A stretch of 38,476 nt of DNA from an uncultured Acetatifactor sp. (GCA_910589655.1 CAJUTJ010000007.1:1-38476), one strand, 5' to 3'; positions 1-7,972 are shown, counted from the stretch's first letter. Notes: a model not told the origin generated them from the sequence alone. A program made the numbers and translations.

Positions 1-131
1 CTATACTGGTTATTGGATGTCGCAATCTTATTATACCAAAGATTAGGTGCTGTTTTAATGTCAATACACCATTTATTGCAGTAATTTTGCTTAAAAAATC
101 AAGCATTAAGCCAACTATGCTGGTGGGAAAG

Positions 132-160
132 TTGAGTAATAAATAAACTGCTATTATATG
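132..160 (+). promoter_or_regulatory. candidate promoter of the first methyltransferase gene
   Basis: A TTGAGT-like -35 (132-137) is followed after 17 bases by TATATG (155-160), just upstream of the strong purine-rich ribosome site at about 173-184. The DNA before it (1-131) is AT-rich and holds no gene I can recognise. Weak match to consensus, so tentative. Confidence 0.3.
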
Positions 161-188
161 GATAATTACCGGGAAAGGAGAGGGGATT

Positions 189-1124
189 ATGGATTACAGC
201 AGGAAAATTTCGGAGCGTTTATGGAACCTGCCGGACAAAGGCGAGCTGGAAAGCCGCCGTGAGGAAACATTTATAGACGATATCGTTCAAAAGAGTCACA
301 TTGAAAAGGAATTGCTTTCCAATCTGGAGGAAATAAAAACGGTATTTGACGGCGGCGCAGGATGCGGCAGATTTTCCATACTGCTTGCAAAACAAGGCTG
401 TGAAGTGACACATTTTGATATTTCACAGCCCATGATAGATAAGGCAAAAGAACTGGCTGAGCGGGAAGGAGTCTCTGACAGAATTACTTTTGTGAAAGGG
501 GCATTGGAAGATTTAAGCGGATTCGGAAACCGCTCCTTTGATCTGGTCATTTCCTTTGACGCTCCCGTTTCATACACGTATCCCCATCAGGAAAAGGTAA
601 TCGGCGAATTGGTACGGATATGCCGGAAACGTATTGTCATCAGCGTGGCCAGCCGTTTGGGGTCACTTCCTTATTTGGCGAACCCGATACAGAAGAACCA
701 GTTTATATTAGATGAAAATTGTGAGGATCCTTTTGTAAAATGGTGCCTCGGGAACAGGGATAATGCCGTCAAATTTTTTCGGTTCCGTAAAGATGCCGTC
801 ATGAAATTACAGGCGGAAGGGCTTATGGGAGGTAAAGACGAAATCGCAGAATATGAAAAAGGAGGGACGCCATGGTGCATCACCTATACCTTTCTGCCGG
901 ATGAGTTAGAGGCCCTTTTGAAAAAGCACGGAATAAAAAATATAAAACTGGCGGGGCCCGGCGCCTATGCAAGGACTCTTCCCAATGAAATACTTGTAAA
1001 GATAATGAACGATCCCAAGCAGCGTGCCGAATTTCTGGATTTCTGTTATCAATACGATTCCAATCCTTATGTCTGCGGCATGGGAAAGGATAATCTATTG
1101 GCGGCCGGAATCTGCCCAGAATAA
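189..1124 (+). CDS. class I SAM-dependent methyltransferase
   Basis: A 311-residue protein with a Rossmann-type methyltransferase core. Motif I is VFDGGAGCGRFS (about residues 52-63), the acidic end of strand 2 is HFDIS (75-79), and a motif IV-like segment FDLVISFDAP lies near 117-126. The C-terminal half (about 150-311) is longer than a minimal core and probably holds the substrate-recognition part; I cannot name the substrate. The start is supported by an AAAGGAGAGGGG ribosome site a few bases upstream. It precedes an AraC regulator on the same strand with a 134-base gap. Family assignment is secure; small-molecule versus macromolecule substrate is not resolved. Confidence 0.85.
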   Translation: MDYSRKISERLWNLPDKGELESRREETFIDDIVQKSHIEKELLSNLEEIKTVFDGGAGCGRFSILLAKQGCEVTHFDISQPMIDKAKELAEREGVSDRITFVKGALEDLSGFGNRSFDLVISFDAPVSYTYPHQEKVIGELVRICRKRIVISVASRLGSLPYLANPIQKNQFILDENCEDPFVKWCLGNRDNAVKFFRFRKDAVMKLQAEGLMGGKDEIAEYEKGGTPWCITYTFLPDELEALLKKHGIKNIKLAGPGAYARTLPNEILVKIMNDPKQRAEFLDFCYQYDSNPYVCGMGKDNLLAAGICPE

Positions 1125-1176
1125 TTTTGGGGTTATAAAAATTGGCCTTTGGGACAAGGAGTTGAATTCTAATCGC

Positions 1177-1205
1177 GTGACAGATTCCCCCATTAATGGT
1201 ACAAT
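1177..1205 (+). promoter_or_regulatory. candidate promoter of the AraC gene
   Basis: GTGACA (1177-1182), a 17-base spacer, then TACAAT (1200-1205). This would give an untranslated leader of roughly 45 bases before the AraC start at 1259, so the regulator is probably transcribed on its own. Confidence 0.4.
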
Positions 1206-1258
1206 ACGGATATATCAAACAGACACACTGCAAACCGGAAATGAGCTTATGATTCCCT

Positions 1259-2161
1259 ATGAAAACTTCAGACAAAATCGGCAAAAGAATTCGCATATTG
1301 GATGCTGCCGACGAGCGGCAGTATATGATCGGTGAGAATTACGAAGTATATGAAAAGCAAGGGGCGCCTATAGGCGCAATGACTTTTCACTACCACAATT
1401 TTTATGAGATAATTTATGTGCTGGAAGGAGAATATTCTTCCATGCTTGAGACCCGGACTTACCATATGAAAAAAGGGGATTTCCTGTTAATCAATCAAAA
1501 TGTCATGCACAAATATCACTATGTGGAAAAGAAGCATGATAGTTCGAAACGGATTATTCTCTGGGTGACACCGAAGCTGCTGGCCGAGCTGTCGGGCGGC
1601 GACATGGATTTTTGCGCCTGTTTTCAAAGCGGTTCCTGTGCATATCATTTTCCCATATATTATGAAGAGCTGTTGCAAGGATATCTTTTAAGGCTTGCCA
1701 TGACGGAGTTGGTAGAGACGAAGCAGCCGGGGGCAAAACTGGTTCTGGACCGGGGGTATCTGACGCTCTTTTTTACTTATTTAAATATACTTTGTACGAA
1801 AAAGGAGTACATGTTTGCGAGGGAAGAGCTGGTCACACATCCTTTGGTGGAGCTGGTGGTGTCTTACATAGATGAGCACATGGAAGAGAAGATATCTCTG
1901 GACTGCCTTGCCGAACATGTGCATATGAGCAAGTACCATTTCCTGAGAAAATTTAAAGAACTGACGGGCATGACCGTCCACGCTTTTGTGGTCAATAAGT
2001 GGCTGATTAGGGCGTGTGAAGCTCTCCGGGAGGGTGCAAGTGTGGCGGAGAGCTGGCAGCGCACGGGCTTTTCCGAATATACATCCTATCTGCGGAATTT
2101 CCGGGAAAAGTTCGGGGTTTCTCCGGGAAAGTACAGAGAATTGTATCCGGAGGAGAGATGA
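1259..2161 (+). CDS. AraC family regulator with N-terminal cupin
   Basis: A 300-residue transcription regulator. The N-terminal half is a sugar-sensing-type cupin domain: a MTFHYHNFYE segment (41-50) followed by the VLEGEY and KKGDFLLI beta strands typical of AraC sensor barrels. The C-terminal roughly 100 residues hold two helix-turn-helix motifs, the first around SLDCLAEHVHMSKYHFLRKF and the second in the SVAESWQRTGF-SEYTSYLRNF part, ending in the family signature FREKFGVSPGKYR. The start lacks a clear Shine-Dalgarno sequence; an internal ATG at 1325 is possible but would cut into the sensor domain. A perfect terminator hairpin follows. The ligand and regulon are unknown; the methyltransferase upstream is the nearest candidate target. 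Confidence 0.88.
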   Translation: MKTSDKIGKRIRILDAADERQYMIGENYEVYEKQGAPIGAMTFHYHNFYEIIYVLEGEYSSMLETRTYHMKKGDFLLINQNVMHKYHYVEKKHDSSKRIILWVTPKLLAELSGGDMDFCACFQSGSCAYHFPIYYEELLQGYLLRLAMTELVETKQPGAKLVLDRGYLTLFFTYLNILCTKKEYMFAREELVTHPLVELVVSYIDEHMEEKISLDCLAEHVHMSKYHFLRKFKELTGMTVHAFVVNKWLIRACEALREGASVAESWQRTGFSEYTSYLRNFREKFGVSPGKYRELYPEER

Positions 2162-2215
2162 GGCTTCTGTACTGGTGTGGATATAAAACAAATCAAAATA
2201 TATTCCTGAATAAAG

Positions 2216-2250
2216 CAAGGACTATGATGCCATAGTCCTTGTATATTTTG
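2216..2250 (+). terminator. rho-independent terminator after the AraC gene
   Basis: A perfect 11-bp stem (CAAGGACTATG at 2216-2226, CATAGTCCTTG at 2231-2241) with a four-base loop, followed by a T-rich tail (TATATTTT). It sits 55 bases after the AraC stop codon. Confidence 0.8.
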
Positions 2251-2321
2251 CCGCACAACCGTACTAAGATTTTGGGACATTCCCTTGGCGGCAAGACTTG
2301 CCCTTAAAAACATTTCCTCTC

Positions 2322-2356
2322 TTTCAGACATGCCGACACAGTCGCACAAACAATGA
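2322..2356 (-). repeat. dispersed repeat family R2, edge copy
   Basis: Read on the minus strand this contains TTCATTGTTTGTGCGACT then GTCGGCATGTCTGAAAG. The same words recur on the plus strand at 30914-30953 and 11310-11350. It directly abuts the 61-bp tandem array, whose units contain the ACAAACAATGAATGAA part of this word. Confidence 0.6.
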
Positions 2357-2633
2357 ATGAAACGGTGCAAGTAATGAAACGGTGCAGGTATGTCATCGTC
2401 GGAGGCACAAACAATGAATGAAACGGTGCAGGTATGTCATCGTCGGAGGCACAAACAATGAATGAATTGGTACAAGTAATGAAACGGTGCAAGTATGTCA
2501 TCGTCGGAGGCACAAACAATGAATGAATTGGCACAAGTAATGAAACGGTGCAAGTATGTCATCGTCGGAGGCACAAACAATGAATGAATTGGCACAAGTA
2601 ATGAAACGGTGCAGGTATGTCATCGTCGGAGGC
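2346..2633. repeat. 61-bp tandem array, five units
   Basis: Units at 2346-2406, 2407-2450 (a 44-base short unit), 2451-2511, 2512-2572 and 2573-2633, then a partial unit beginning at 2634. Each unit starts ACAAACAATGAATGAA and ends GTATGTCATCGTCGGAGGC. Within a unit the word ATGAAACGGTGCA is nearly doubled, and the short unit has lost one of the two copies. Units differ at only a few bases. Because 61 is not a multiple of 3, open frames through the array are artefacts. The array grades into dispersed repeat R2 on both sides. Confidence 0.95.
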
Positions 2634-2639
2634 ATAAAC

Positions 2640-2764
2640 AATGAATGAAACGGTGCAAGTCTGGAAGAATCGCTGATGCGATTCTTCCGTGTGGAGAAGC
2701 TCTGCTCCGCAGAGCGTGAAATCACTTAGCGAGGTCTTTTCGAGCTTAGTGATTTCCTCCACAC
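2640..2764 (-). repeat. dispersed repeat family R2, inverted copy of 30787-30930
   Basis: Reverse-complemented, this stretch reads GGAAATCACTAAGCTCG, AAAAGACCTCGCTAAGTG, CACGCTCTGCGGAGCAGAGC, then a CGATTCTTCCAGACTTGCACC end. The same blocks occur in the same order on the plus strand at 30787-30930. It contains nested hairpins (GAAGAATCGC/GCGATTCTTC at 2663-2687; GCTCTGC/GCAGAGC at 2699-2716). Confidence 0.85.
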
Positions 2765-3373
2765 TTATCCCGGTTCGGAAATCCTTGATACCCCTACAAA
2801 TATTTCCGATATTTCGTACCATGTGGGGTAATCGGTGACGCCTGTGACGGGCAGGTTAAATATACGCTGGAAGGTGCGCACTGCCTCCGCCGTTGCAGGT
2901 CCGTAGATTCCGTCCGCAGTGATGGTGGGGATGGCGGGATAGTTGCGGGCAATGCGGTTCAGCTGGTTCTGCAGCTGGCGGACCTTTTCTCCCGAGGAGC
3001 CTATGGTCAGGTCATAACCCGGCCATGAGGAAGGAACGCCGGAGATAATATCGGCAGAATTGATATACATATCGTTGCCGTAGAAATACCGGATGATATC
3101 AATGGCCGAATACCCTTGATCCCCCAGAGATTTGGAACCCCATTGGCTTAAGCCGGAACAGGTCACTCTCTGTCCGTCACAGTAGGAGGTAAATATAGGC
3201 TGACGGACACCTGGACGGGAAAGGTAATTGGCAAAAACGGAGTCTACCAGATAGTCAATGTTTTTGTAGATATTGCGTCCGTACACCCATTTTTGGTCGT
3301 AGGCGGTGGAAGAGGTAATAGTGAAATTATAGCCTTGGTTTCGATACCACTCTGTATAAAGTTTCGAGTAGAA
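2765..3373 (-). pseudogene. 5'-truncated SpoIID-like / peptidoglycan-binding protein
   Basis: The open frame (about 200 codons) carries the tail of a SpoIID-type region (FTSYCDGQRVTCSGLSQWGS, then LGDQGYSAIDIIRYFYGND) and a C-terminal PG_binding_1 domain (IGSSGEKVRQLQNQLNRI ... TADGIYGPATAEAVRTFQ). This domain pair is familiar from Lachnospiraceae cell-wall or sporulation proteins. Clearly conserved sequence (LYTEWYRNQGYNFTITS) continues upstream of the first possible start (GTG at 3286) and then hits an in-frame TAA at 3374-3376. The N-terminal part, including any signal peptide, is missing. No ribosome site precedes the GTG. I call it a remnant; a secreted, functional product is unlikely. 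Confidence 0.75.
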
Positions 3374-3898
3374 TTAGAAAGGTTCTGTATAGGAAGCTTT
3401 TGATACAGTTGGAGCCAAAAAAGTATAAAACCAGCAATCAACTGTATAGGGTAATTGGATTATAAAACAATTTGGTATCACACAAAGGCAGGACAAGTTA
3501 CTCCTTTATTTTTGCTATACAATAAATGTATTGACTTAAAACAGTATGATGGATATTTATTGCCATATTGACTCCAATATAGCTATGTTTCAACTTTTTA
3601 TGTCATAAAAATGAATGCGTTGAAATGGATACAGGCATTTTTATTTTTTAAAGAGCACTGTTTATCATGCTCTAAAAAGAAAAGGGGATAAACGAGATAT
3701 GTTTCAAGAAGTGTTAAAAAAATAGTATTCCTGCTCTATTGGAACAGTTCTGGTGCATAAAAAGTGTATGATTGTTCTGCATGAGTAGGATATAGTTTTT
3801 TGGGACACTTTTATGAAATGGTAAAAAAATGGGTATCTCACATTTTTATGTCTGCAAGACGGAAGTGATATTAATGACCTTGCAGAGTTTGCGTTTAA
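3374..3898. other. AT-rich stretch without an intact gene
   Basis: About 525 bases between two truncated genes. I see only very short frames, a small hairpin (AGAGCA at 3652-3657 with TGCTCT at 3669-3674) and A/T runs. It fits the decayed remains of the lost halves of the flanking genes, but nothing in it is recognisable. Confidence 0.5.
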
Positions 3899-4621
3899 TT
3901 CTGCAACATCCAGACGGATTATGTAACTTATAACGCGACAGATGAAGAGCTTACGGCCTATGGACTGGATGAACCGGAACTGGCAGTGACTGTTGCATAT
4001 CTGTCTGAGGAGGAAAGCGGCGGAGAAATTTCAAATACATTTGTCATAAATATCAGCCGCAGTCCGGAAGAGAAAGCGGCTGACAGGGAGACGGACGGAG
4101 AAGACAGCGATTCGGAGGAGGAAGAAATTACCGCATATGCAAGAGTGGGTGAGTCGCAGATTGTGTATCAAATTTCCGGAGACAGTTATGAGAACCTGAT
4201 GGCAGTATCCTATGATTCTCTTCGACATCAGGAAGTATTCTCTGCCGATACAACGGATATCCGTCAAATTGATATTACTTTGGAAGGTATAGATTATACG
4301 ATTACCTCCGAAGAAGATGAGGAGGATGGCAGGCGGATCTACTATTATCAGGGGAAAGATGTGGACATGGCGAACTTTAAGGGCAGTCTGAAGAAGCTGA
4401 ATGCTGTCAGCTTTACAAAAGAACAGCCGGCACAAAAAGAGGAAATCAGACTGGTAGTATATTTGGACAATGAAAATTTTCCGGAAGTTGAGATTGAGTT
4501 GTACCGGTATGACGGGGATGAATGCCTTGCAGTCGTGGACGGGGAACCGGTATCGTTTGTGCAGCGTTCCGCAGTGGTGGATTTAATAGAGGCGGTTCAC
4601 GGGATTGTGCTGAATGAATGA
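3899..4621 (+). pseudogene. DUF4340-like protein, 5'-truncated remnant
   Basis: The frame reads NIQTDYVTYNATDEELTAYG then LDEPELAVTVAYL, a word pattern typical of the repeated domain of DUF4340 proteins (a YGLDEP step before each beta domain). The C-terminal 210 residues are intact and end near IEAVHGIVLNE. An in-frame TAA at 3896 blocks extension. Just upstream, another frame reads DINDLAEFAFN, so a frameshift near 3896-3905 as well as loss of the N-terminal signal/membrane region is likely. The only start inside the frame is a GTG at 3986 with no ribosome site. Full-length family members are membrane-anchored and often sit next to ABC exporters, which fits the ABC operon downstream. Confidence 0.6.
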
Positions 4622-4655
4622 GAAAAGGATGGTCAAATGAAGACGTGAGTGGCTG

Positions 4656-4741
4656 TTCAAGCGATTATTCTAATGGCTTTGGTTTGATCACGCAATAAGT
4701 GCATGAAAACGCCTCGCGGCTACGGAGATGTGAAAAGTAAC
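4656..4741 (+). repeat. dispersed repeat family R1, copy 1
   Basis: Contains CAAGCGATTATTCTAAT, GGTTTGATCACGCAA, GAAAACGCCTCGCGG and GTGAAAAGTAAC. The reverse complement of 27959-28043 has the same blocks in the same order and spacing, so this is an inverted copy pair about 23 kb apart. It is noncoding and ends at the LytTR-box region. Confidence 0.85.
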
Positions 4742-4809
4742 CATTCTACAGCATCCGGATAACATTCTACAGCAATTAGATTGTTTTGCTGTTTCAAATC
4801 AGATATAAT
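4742..4809 (+). promoter_or_regulatory. twin direct repeats plus promoter of a LytTR-type regulator
   Basis: CATTCTACAGCA occurs twice, at 4742-4753 and 4763-4774, exactly 21 bp apart, which is two helical turns. Six bases later is TTGTTT (4781-4786), a 17-base spacer, and a perfect TATAAT (4804-4809). Paired direct repeats with about 21-22 bp pitch just ahead of -35 are the known binding pattern of LytTR-family regulators (ComE/AgrA class). The next gene is a broken response regulator whose receiver resembles that class, so this looks like its autoregulatory site. Binding is inferred. Confidence 0.6.
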
Positions 4810-4876
4810 AAAATATCTATCTATAGGGGCGGTAAAAGTTTATAGCGGCTGTATATGATGGAGAGGAGGAGTCTCA

Positions 4877-5095
4877 CTGATCCATATTGCAATCTGTGAT
4901 GATGAAAAATATGTGTCCGACCAGATAGGAGCTTTTGTCTCCGACTTTTCCGCAGGAAAAACAGGGAGATAACCATCCTGCCGTTTTCCGGCGGTGAAGA
5001 ACTGCTGAAATACGAAGGGCAGATAGATATCCTGTTTCTGGATATCCAAATGAAGGATCCGGACGGCTTGGAACACAGTGATTAAAGAACTTTTA
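4877..5095 (+). pseudogene. LytTR-type response regulator, frameshifted and truncated
   Basis: From a CTG/TTG-type start preceded by GAGAGGAGG (4860-4869) the frame reads IHIAICDDEKYVSDQIGAFV, the start of a receiver domain, and stops at a TGA-equivalent (TAA) after about 31 codons. In the next frame it continues REITILPFSGGEELLKYEG, then QIDILFLDIQMKDPDGLE, which holds the phosphoacceptor Asp (LFLDIQM). The frame then breaks off (HSD, stop) where the rest of the receiver and the whole DNA-binding domain should be. The cause is a one-base deletion plus a large 3' deletion. The cognate sensor kinase is absent as well. It once probably controlled the ABC genes that follow. Confidence 0.75.
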
Positions 5096-5169
5096 CCGGA
5101 AATAAACCGGGGATTGTAAAAAGCATGGGAATCAGCGTGAGCTGGCATACGATGAAGGAGGGAATAATC

Positions 5170-5367
5170 ATGCGTCATATCTATATTCGTGGAGTCGCTG
5201 GTCTCATCTGGCTGACAGCGGCAATTGTATGCGCCGCATCCGGCAATTTCCAGATGACGGGTCTTGGCGTATTTTTAGCGGGCGCCTTTCTGTATTCCGC
5301 ATCCGCAGCATGGAAAAAGGAAAAAGACGGCAAAGGGGGGCAGGTAATATGGGAGAAGCGCTCCTGA
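5170..5367 (+). CDS. small two-segment membrane protein
   Basis: A 65-residue protein with two hydrophobic segments (about residues 8-22 and 27-45: VAGLIWLTAAIVCAAS and TGLGVFLAGAFLYSAS) and a basic, charged tail. The ATG at 5170 follows AAGGAGGGAATAATC, a strong ribosome site; the upstream ATG at 5125 has none. Its 3' end overlaps the ABC ATPase start by 19 bases, indicating translational coupling. I do not recognise a named family. Small membrane proteins of this type often accompany LytTR-controlled ABC exporters. Confidence 0.65.
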   Translation: MRHIYIRGVAGLIWLTAAIVCAASGNFQMTGLGVFLAGAFLYSASAAWKKEKDGKGGQVIWEKRS

Positions 5368-6056
5368 CGGTTGAAAATTTAAGTGCATGGTACAGTGACG
5401 AGAAAATGGTACTTTCGGATTTTTCTTTTGAGTTGGCCGAACAGGAAGTGGCGGGGCTGATCGGGCTGAACGGAGCCGGGAAAACCACATTTCTAAAGGT
5501 GCTCTCCGGTTTACTCCCCACATTCCGCTCGGATAACATTCGTTTTTGCGGCTCCCCTGTGGAGTTCAGAAAGCAGGATTTTAAACTTTGCCGTTATACC
5601 GTGTTTGCCGAGGACAATTCTTTTTCGTATTTTACCTTCCGGGAATATCTGGCCTATGTATGTTCCGCCTATGGGCGGGCAGCGTCGGACGTGACAGAAC
5701 TGATACGGGGCTTTCACTTTGAAGAGTATACGGATACCCTGTTAAAAGAGCTGTCAACCGGAAACCGGAAAAAAGCCTTTCTGATTACGGCCTTTGCTCT
5801 GAAACCCAGATTGCTTCTTCTGGACGAGCCGGTCAACGGGCTGGATTTCCAGAGTACAGAATACCTGTATCGACAGATTTCCGGATATAAGGAGCACGGA
5901 ACCGTCCTGTTTTCCTCTCATATCTTAGAGAGCATTACACTGACTTCTGACCGGGTATTTGTTCTGGAAAACGGAAAGATCCGGCAGACATTTGAACGCG
6001 GGCAGATAAATGCCGCAGACATTCGGGAGGCTTTGCATGATGAAAATGACGGGTAA
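5349..6056 (+). CDS. ABC transporter ATP-binding protein
   Basis: A 235-residue nucleotide-binding subunit, the usual size for a stand-alone ATPase of an exporter. Walker A is GLNGAGKTT (39-47), the signature is the degenerate LSTGN (135-139), Walker B is LLLLDEP (155-161), and the switch histidine is in FSSHI (about 191). The start at 5349 is chosen because it follows GGGGGGCAGGTAAT and the protein then begins directly with the A-loop strand (LTVENLSAWY); a longer in-frame extension to 5229 runs through the upstream gene. It is sandwiched, with overlaps, between the small membrane protein and the permease. The substrate is unknown; resistance or peptide export is plausible. Confidence 0.9.
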   Translation: MGEALLTVENLSAWYSDEKMVLSDFSFELAEQEVAGLIGLNGAGKTTFLKVLSGLLPTFRSDNIRFCGSPVEFRKQDFKLCRYTVFAEDNSFSYFTFREYLAYVCSAYGRAASDVTELIRGFHFEEYTDTLLKELSTGNRKKAFLITAFALKPRLLLLDEPVNGLDFQSTEYLYRQISGYKEHGTVLFSSHILESITLTSDRVFVLENGKIRQTFERGQINAADIREALHDENDG

Positions 6057-7311
6057 AGCCTTTGCCAAAAAGCTGTTTGGGGCCGGATATGAGCGGCTGC
6101 CCAGAACCTTGTTTGCGAATCTGATTTTATTTTGGGGACTATATAATGCCGGCTTTCGGGTGCAGGTCTCACCGTCGGTTCGGAATTTAATGATAAGTGC
6201 CTTTACCGCCGGAGTGATGTGGCAGGCTCTTTCCTCCAAAGACAATGTCGTGGAGATGCGGCACATGCTGATGCTGCCCTTTCGGCGTCCGGAATATGTC
6301 TTTTCCTATGTGACTGTGCTGGGAGCCTATACGCTTCTCACAAAGACGGGGCTGCTTTTAGCGGTTTTGCTGGCTGTCTCTGTCTGGAAGCCTGTGGAGA
6401 TTATAGGAATAGTGGTCTGCATGATCCATTCCGTCCTTATGGCGGCCGCAGTTTACTCTCTGAGAAAATATTGGTATGCGGGAGGTCTTTGGGCTGCCGC
6501 CATAGCGGCAGTCATTCTGCTGTTTGGGAGCAAGCCGTGGCTGCCTTTGTTGCTGTTTGTAAATGGTCTGTTCGCCGTTCTGCTTTTATGGAAGGCGGAC
6601 GGCTACGACTTTTACCGTGAAGGTCTTCGAACGTCAGGGCATGGATGGCTAAGCGGCAGGCGGAATAAGAAGGAAGCTTATTCATGGGAGAACGAGAAGA
6701 GTCATAGGGCAAAGCGGCGGAGGCCTGCCTTTTTGTGGCGGTATTTTTTCAGGTATCTGAGCTGCCATAAAAATTACTTGCTCAATACGGCTGTAATGTG
6801 GTGCGTAGCCCTCGTGCTGCCGTATTTTCTGGGAGAAATAGCCGGACTGTCCGTCATTGCAGTGGGCTTTGCCATTTTATCCCTAAATACGCCCATTTGT
6901 ATCCTGCTGTCCTGTGACCGTGATCTGGAGCAGGCGGTCCGTTTTCTGCCCGGACAGAAAAAAGCGTTCTGTATTCCCTATTGCCTGTTTCTCTTTTTGT
7001 GCAATATGGCCGCAGATGTGATATTTCTCTGCAGCTGGCAGGTACAGAACGGAGGCGTCACCGGCTTAGCCATCGCCGGAGCAGCCTTCTTTGCATTGCA
7101 GAGCGCGGTGTTGTCCGTGCTGCTGGAATGGTTTTATCCCGTCCGGAACTGGAAGATCGAAAGCGACCTGTGGCACCATCCACGGAAGTATGTGGTTCCG
7201 GTAGTGATGTTGCTGCTTGCGGGAGCCGTCTCTGTCTGGCCGGCACTGCTGCTTGTTTTGCCGGTACTGCTGACTGTAGAAATTATAATTTTACTGAGCT
7301 GTTTCAGGTAA
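6037..7311 (+). CDS. ABC transporter membrane protein (permease)
   Basis: A 424-residue polytopic membrane protein. The first half (to about residue 195) has several hydrophobic segments ending near LPLLLFVNGLFAVLLLW. A positively charged loop (about 205-240, rich in K/R) separates it from a second hydrophobic half that ends in VVMLLLAGAVSVWPALLLVL. The start at 6037 (ATG ATG) follows CGGGAGG at 6024-6030 and overlaps the end of the ATPase gene by 20 bases, so the two are translated together. This is the partner of the ABC ATPase. I cannot assign the substrate. Confidence 0.75.
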   Translation: MMKMTGKAFAKKLFGAGYERLPRTLFANLILFWGLYNAGFRVQVSPSVRNLMISAFTAGVMWQALSSKDNVVEMRHMLMLPFRRPEYVFSYVTVLGAYTLLTKTGLLLAVLLAVSVWKPVEIIGIVVCMIHSVLMAAAVYSLRKYWYAGGLWAAAIAAVILLFGSKPWLPLLLFVNGLFAVLLLWKADGYDFYREGLRTSGHGWLSGRRNKKEAYSWENEKSHRAKRRRPAFLWRYFFRYLSCHKNYLLNTAVMWCVALVLPYFLGEIAGLSVIAVGFAILSLNTPICILLSCDRDLEQAVRFLPGQKKAFCIPYCLFLFLCNMAADVIFLCSWQVQNGGVTGLAIAGAAFFALQSAVLSVLLEWFYPVRNWKIESDLWHHPRKYVVPVVMLLLAGAVSVWPALLLVLPVLLTVEIIILLSCFR

Positions 7312-7456
7312 AAGCCAGATGATACCCGCGCTGCGTCTTCTAAATTGAGACTGGTACATCATAAATTAAATATCTAGCCATATTTTTGACGAAAAATTAT
7401 ATAAAATCAATGATTTTATCTATATATGACAGGATGTTTATTAATTATTCGATGTA
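7312..7456. other. AT-rich spacer with a near-perfect palindrome at its end
   Basis: No gene seen. The last part, TTAATTATTCGATGTACTAG, together with the first bases of the adjoining element (TACAACGAATAATTAA) forms a near-perfect palindrome about 36 bp long centred on the CTAG at 7457-7460. This suggests a fragment of a second element copy lying head-to-head against the MITE. Confidence 0.6.
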
Positions 7457-7621
7457 CTAGTACAACGAATAATTAATTTCTGATACATTGGCGCAGAATG
7501 ATTATTTCATATGCAAGGCGGAGGAATGAGGCGTAGCGGTGGCTACGTCGATTGACGACAACGAAGCAGATGAAAAATCAAACAAGCCAAGGTGTCAGTT
7601 AATTAATATTCGTTGTACTAG
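7457..7621. mobile_element. MITE-like element, about 165 bp, with ~35-bp inverted ends
   Basis: The left end reads CTAGTACAACGAATAATTAA then TTTCTGATACATTGG; the reverse complement of the right end reads CTAGTACAACGAATATTAAT then TAACTGACACCTTGG. Both begin with the same 15 bases and stay similar for about 35. The core (7495-7590) is GC-richer, contains GAGGCGTAGCGGTGGCTACG, and has no coding capacity. It ends exactly where the GNAT reading frame resumes without its N-terminus. Which transposase would mobilise it is unknown. Confidence 0.65.
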
Positions 7622-7972
7622 CAATTAAGAAATACTTGGAACAATGTTATAAATGATGCCAATCATCATCTTATCGTTTGTGAAGAAGATAGCAAAATTG
7701 TGGCATCCTGTGTATGCGTGGTGATTCCCAATCTTACGAGAAATGTAAGGCTCTATGCATTTGTTGAAAATGTGGTAACGAAAAGGGATTATCGTAAAAA
7801 GGGTTATGCTACGGTTTGTTTAAACTACGCTAAGCAGATAGCCCAAGAGAATCACTGTTATAAGATAATGCTGCTCACAGGCTCGAAAGAAGAGAGCACC
7901 TTGGATTTCTGCCGAAATGCCGGATATAACAGCACGGATAAGACCGCGTTTATTCAGTGGATTGACCAGTAG
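7622..7972 (+). pseudogene. GNAT N-acetyltransferase, N-terminus lost at the MITE
   Basis: The frame downstream of the element reads QLRNTWNNVINDANHHLIVC then EEDSKIVASCVCVVIPN. It contains the acetyl-CoA-binding motif A (RDYRKKGYAT, matching the R/Q-x-x-G-x-A/G pattern) and ends in a typical GNAT C-terminus (FCRNAGYNSTDKTAFIQW). About 116 codons remain; full proteins of this type are around 140-160 residues, so roughly the first 30-40 are gone. A TAG in the MITE end (7619-7621) closes the frame upstream. The only start inside is GTG at 7700 without a ribosome site. No matching 5' part is visible on the other side of the element. Confidence 0.7.

Noticed and set aside
1..143. 47-codon frame at the left edge ending in KLSNK
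   Set aside because: AT-rich with no domain and no relation to the next gene; could be chance or the tail of a gene outside the window.
2346..2633. 61-bp array considered as a CRISPR with about 30-bp repeats and spacers
   Set aside because: The would-be spacers are the same in every unit, so it is a plain tandem repeat; no cas genes nearby.
2304..2822. Minus-strand frames through the 61-bp array
   Set aside because: Repeat translation artefacts; no ribosome site and no domain.
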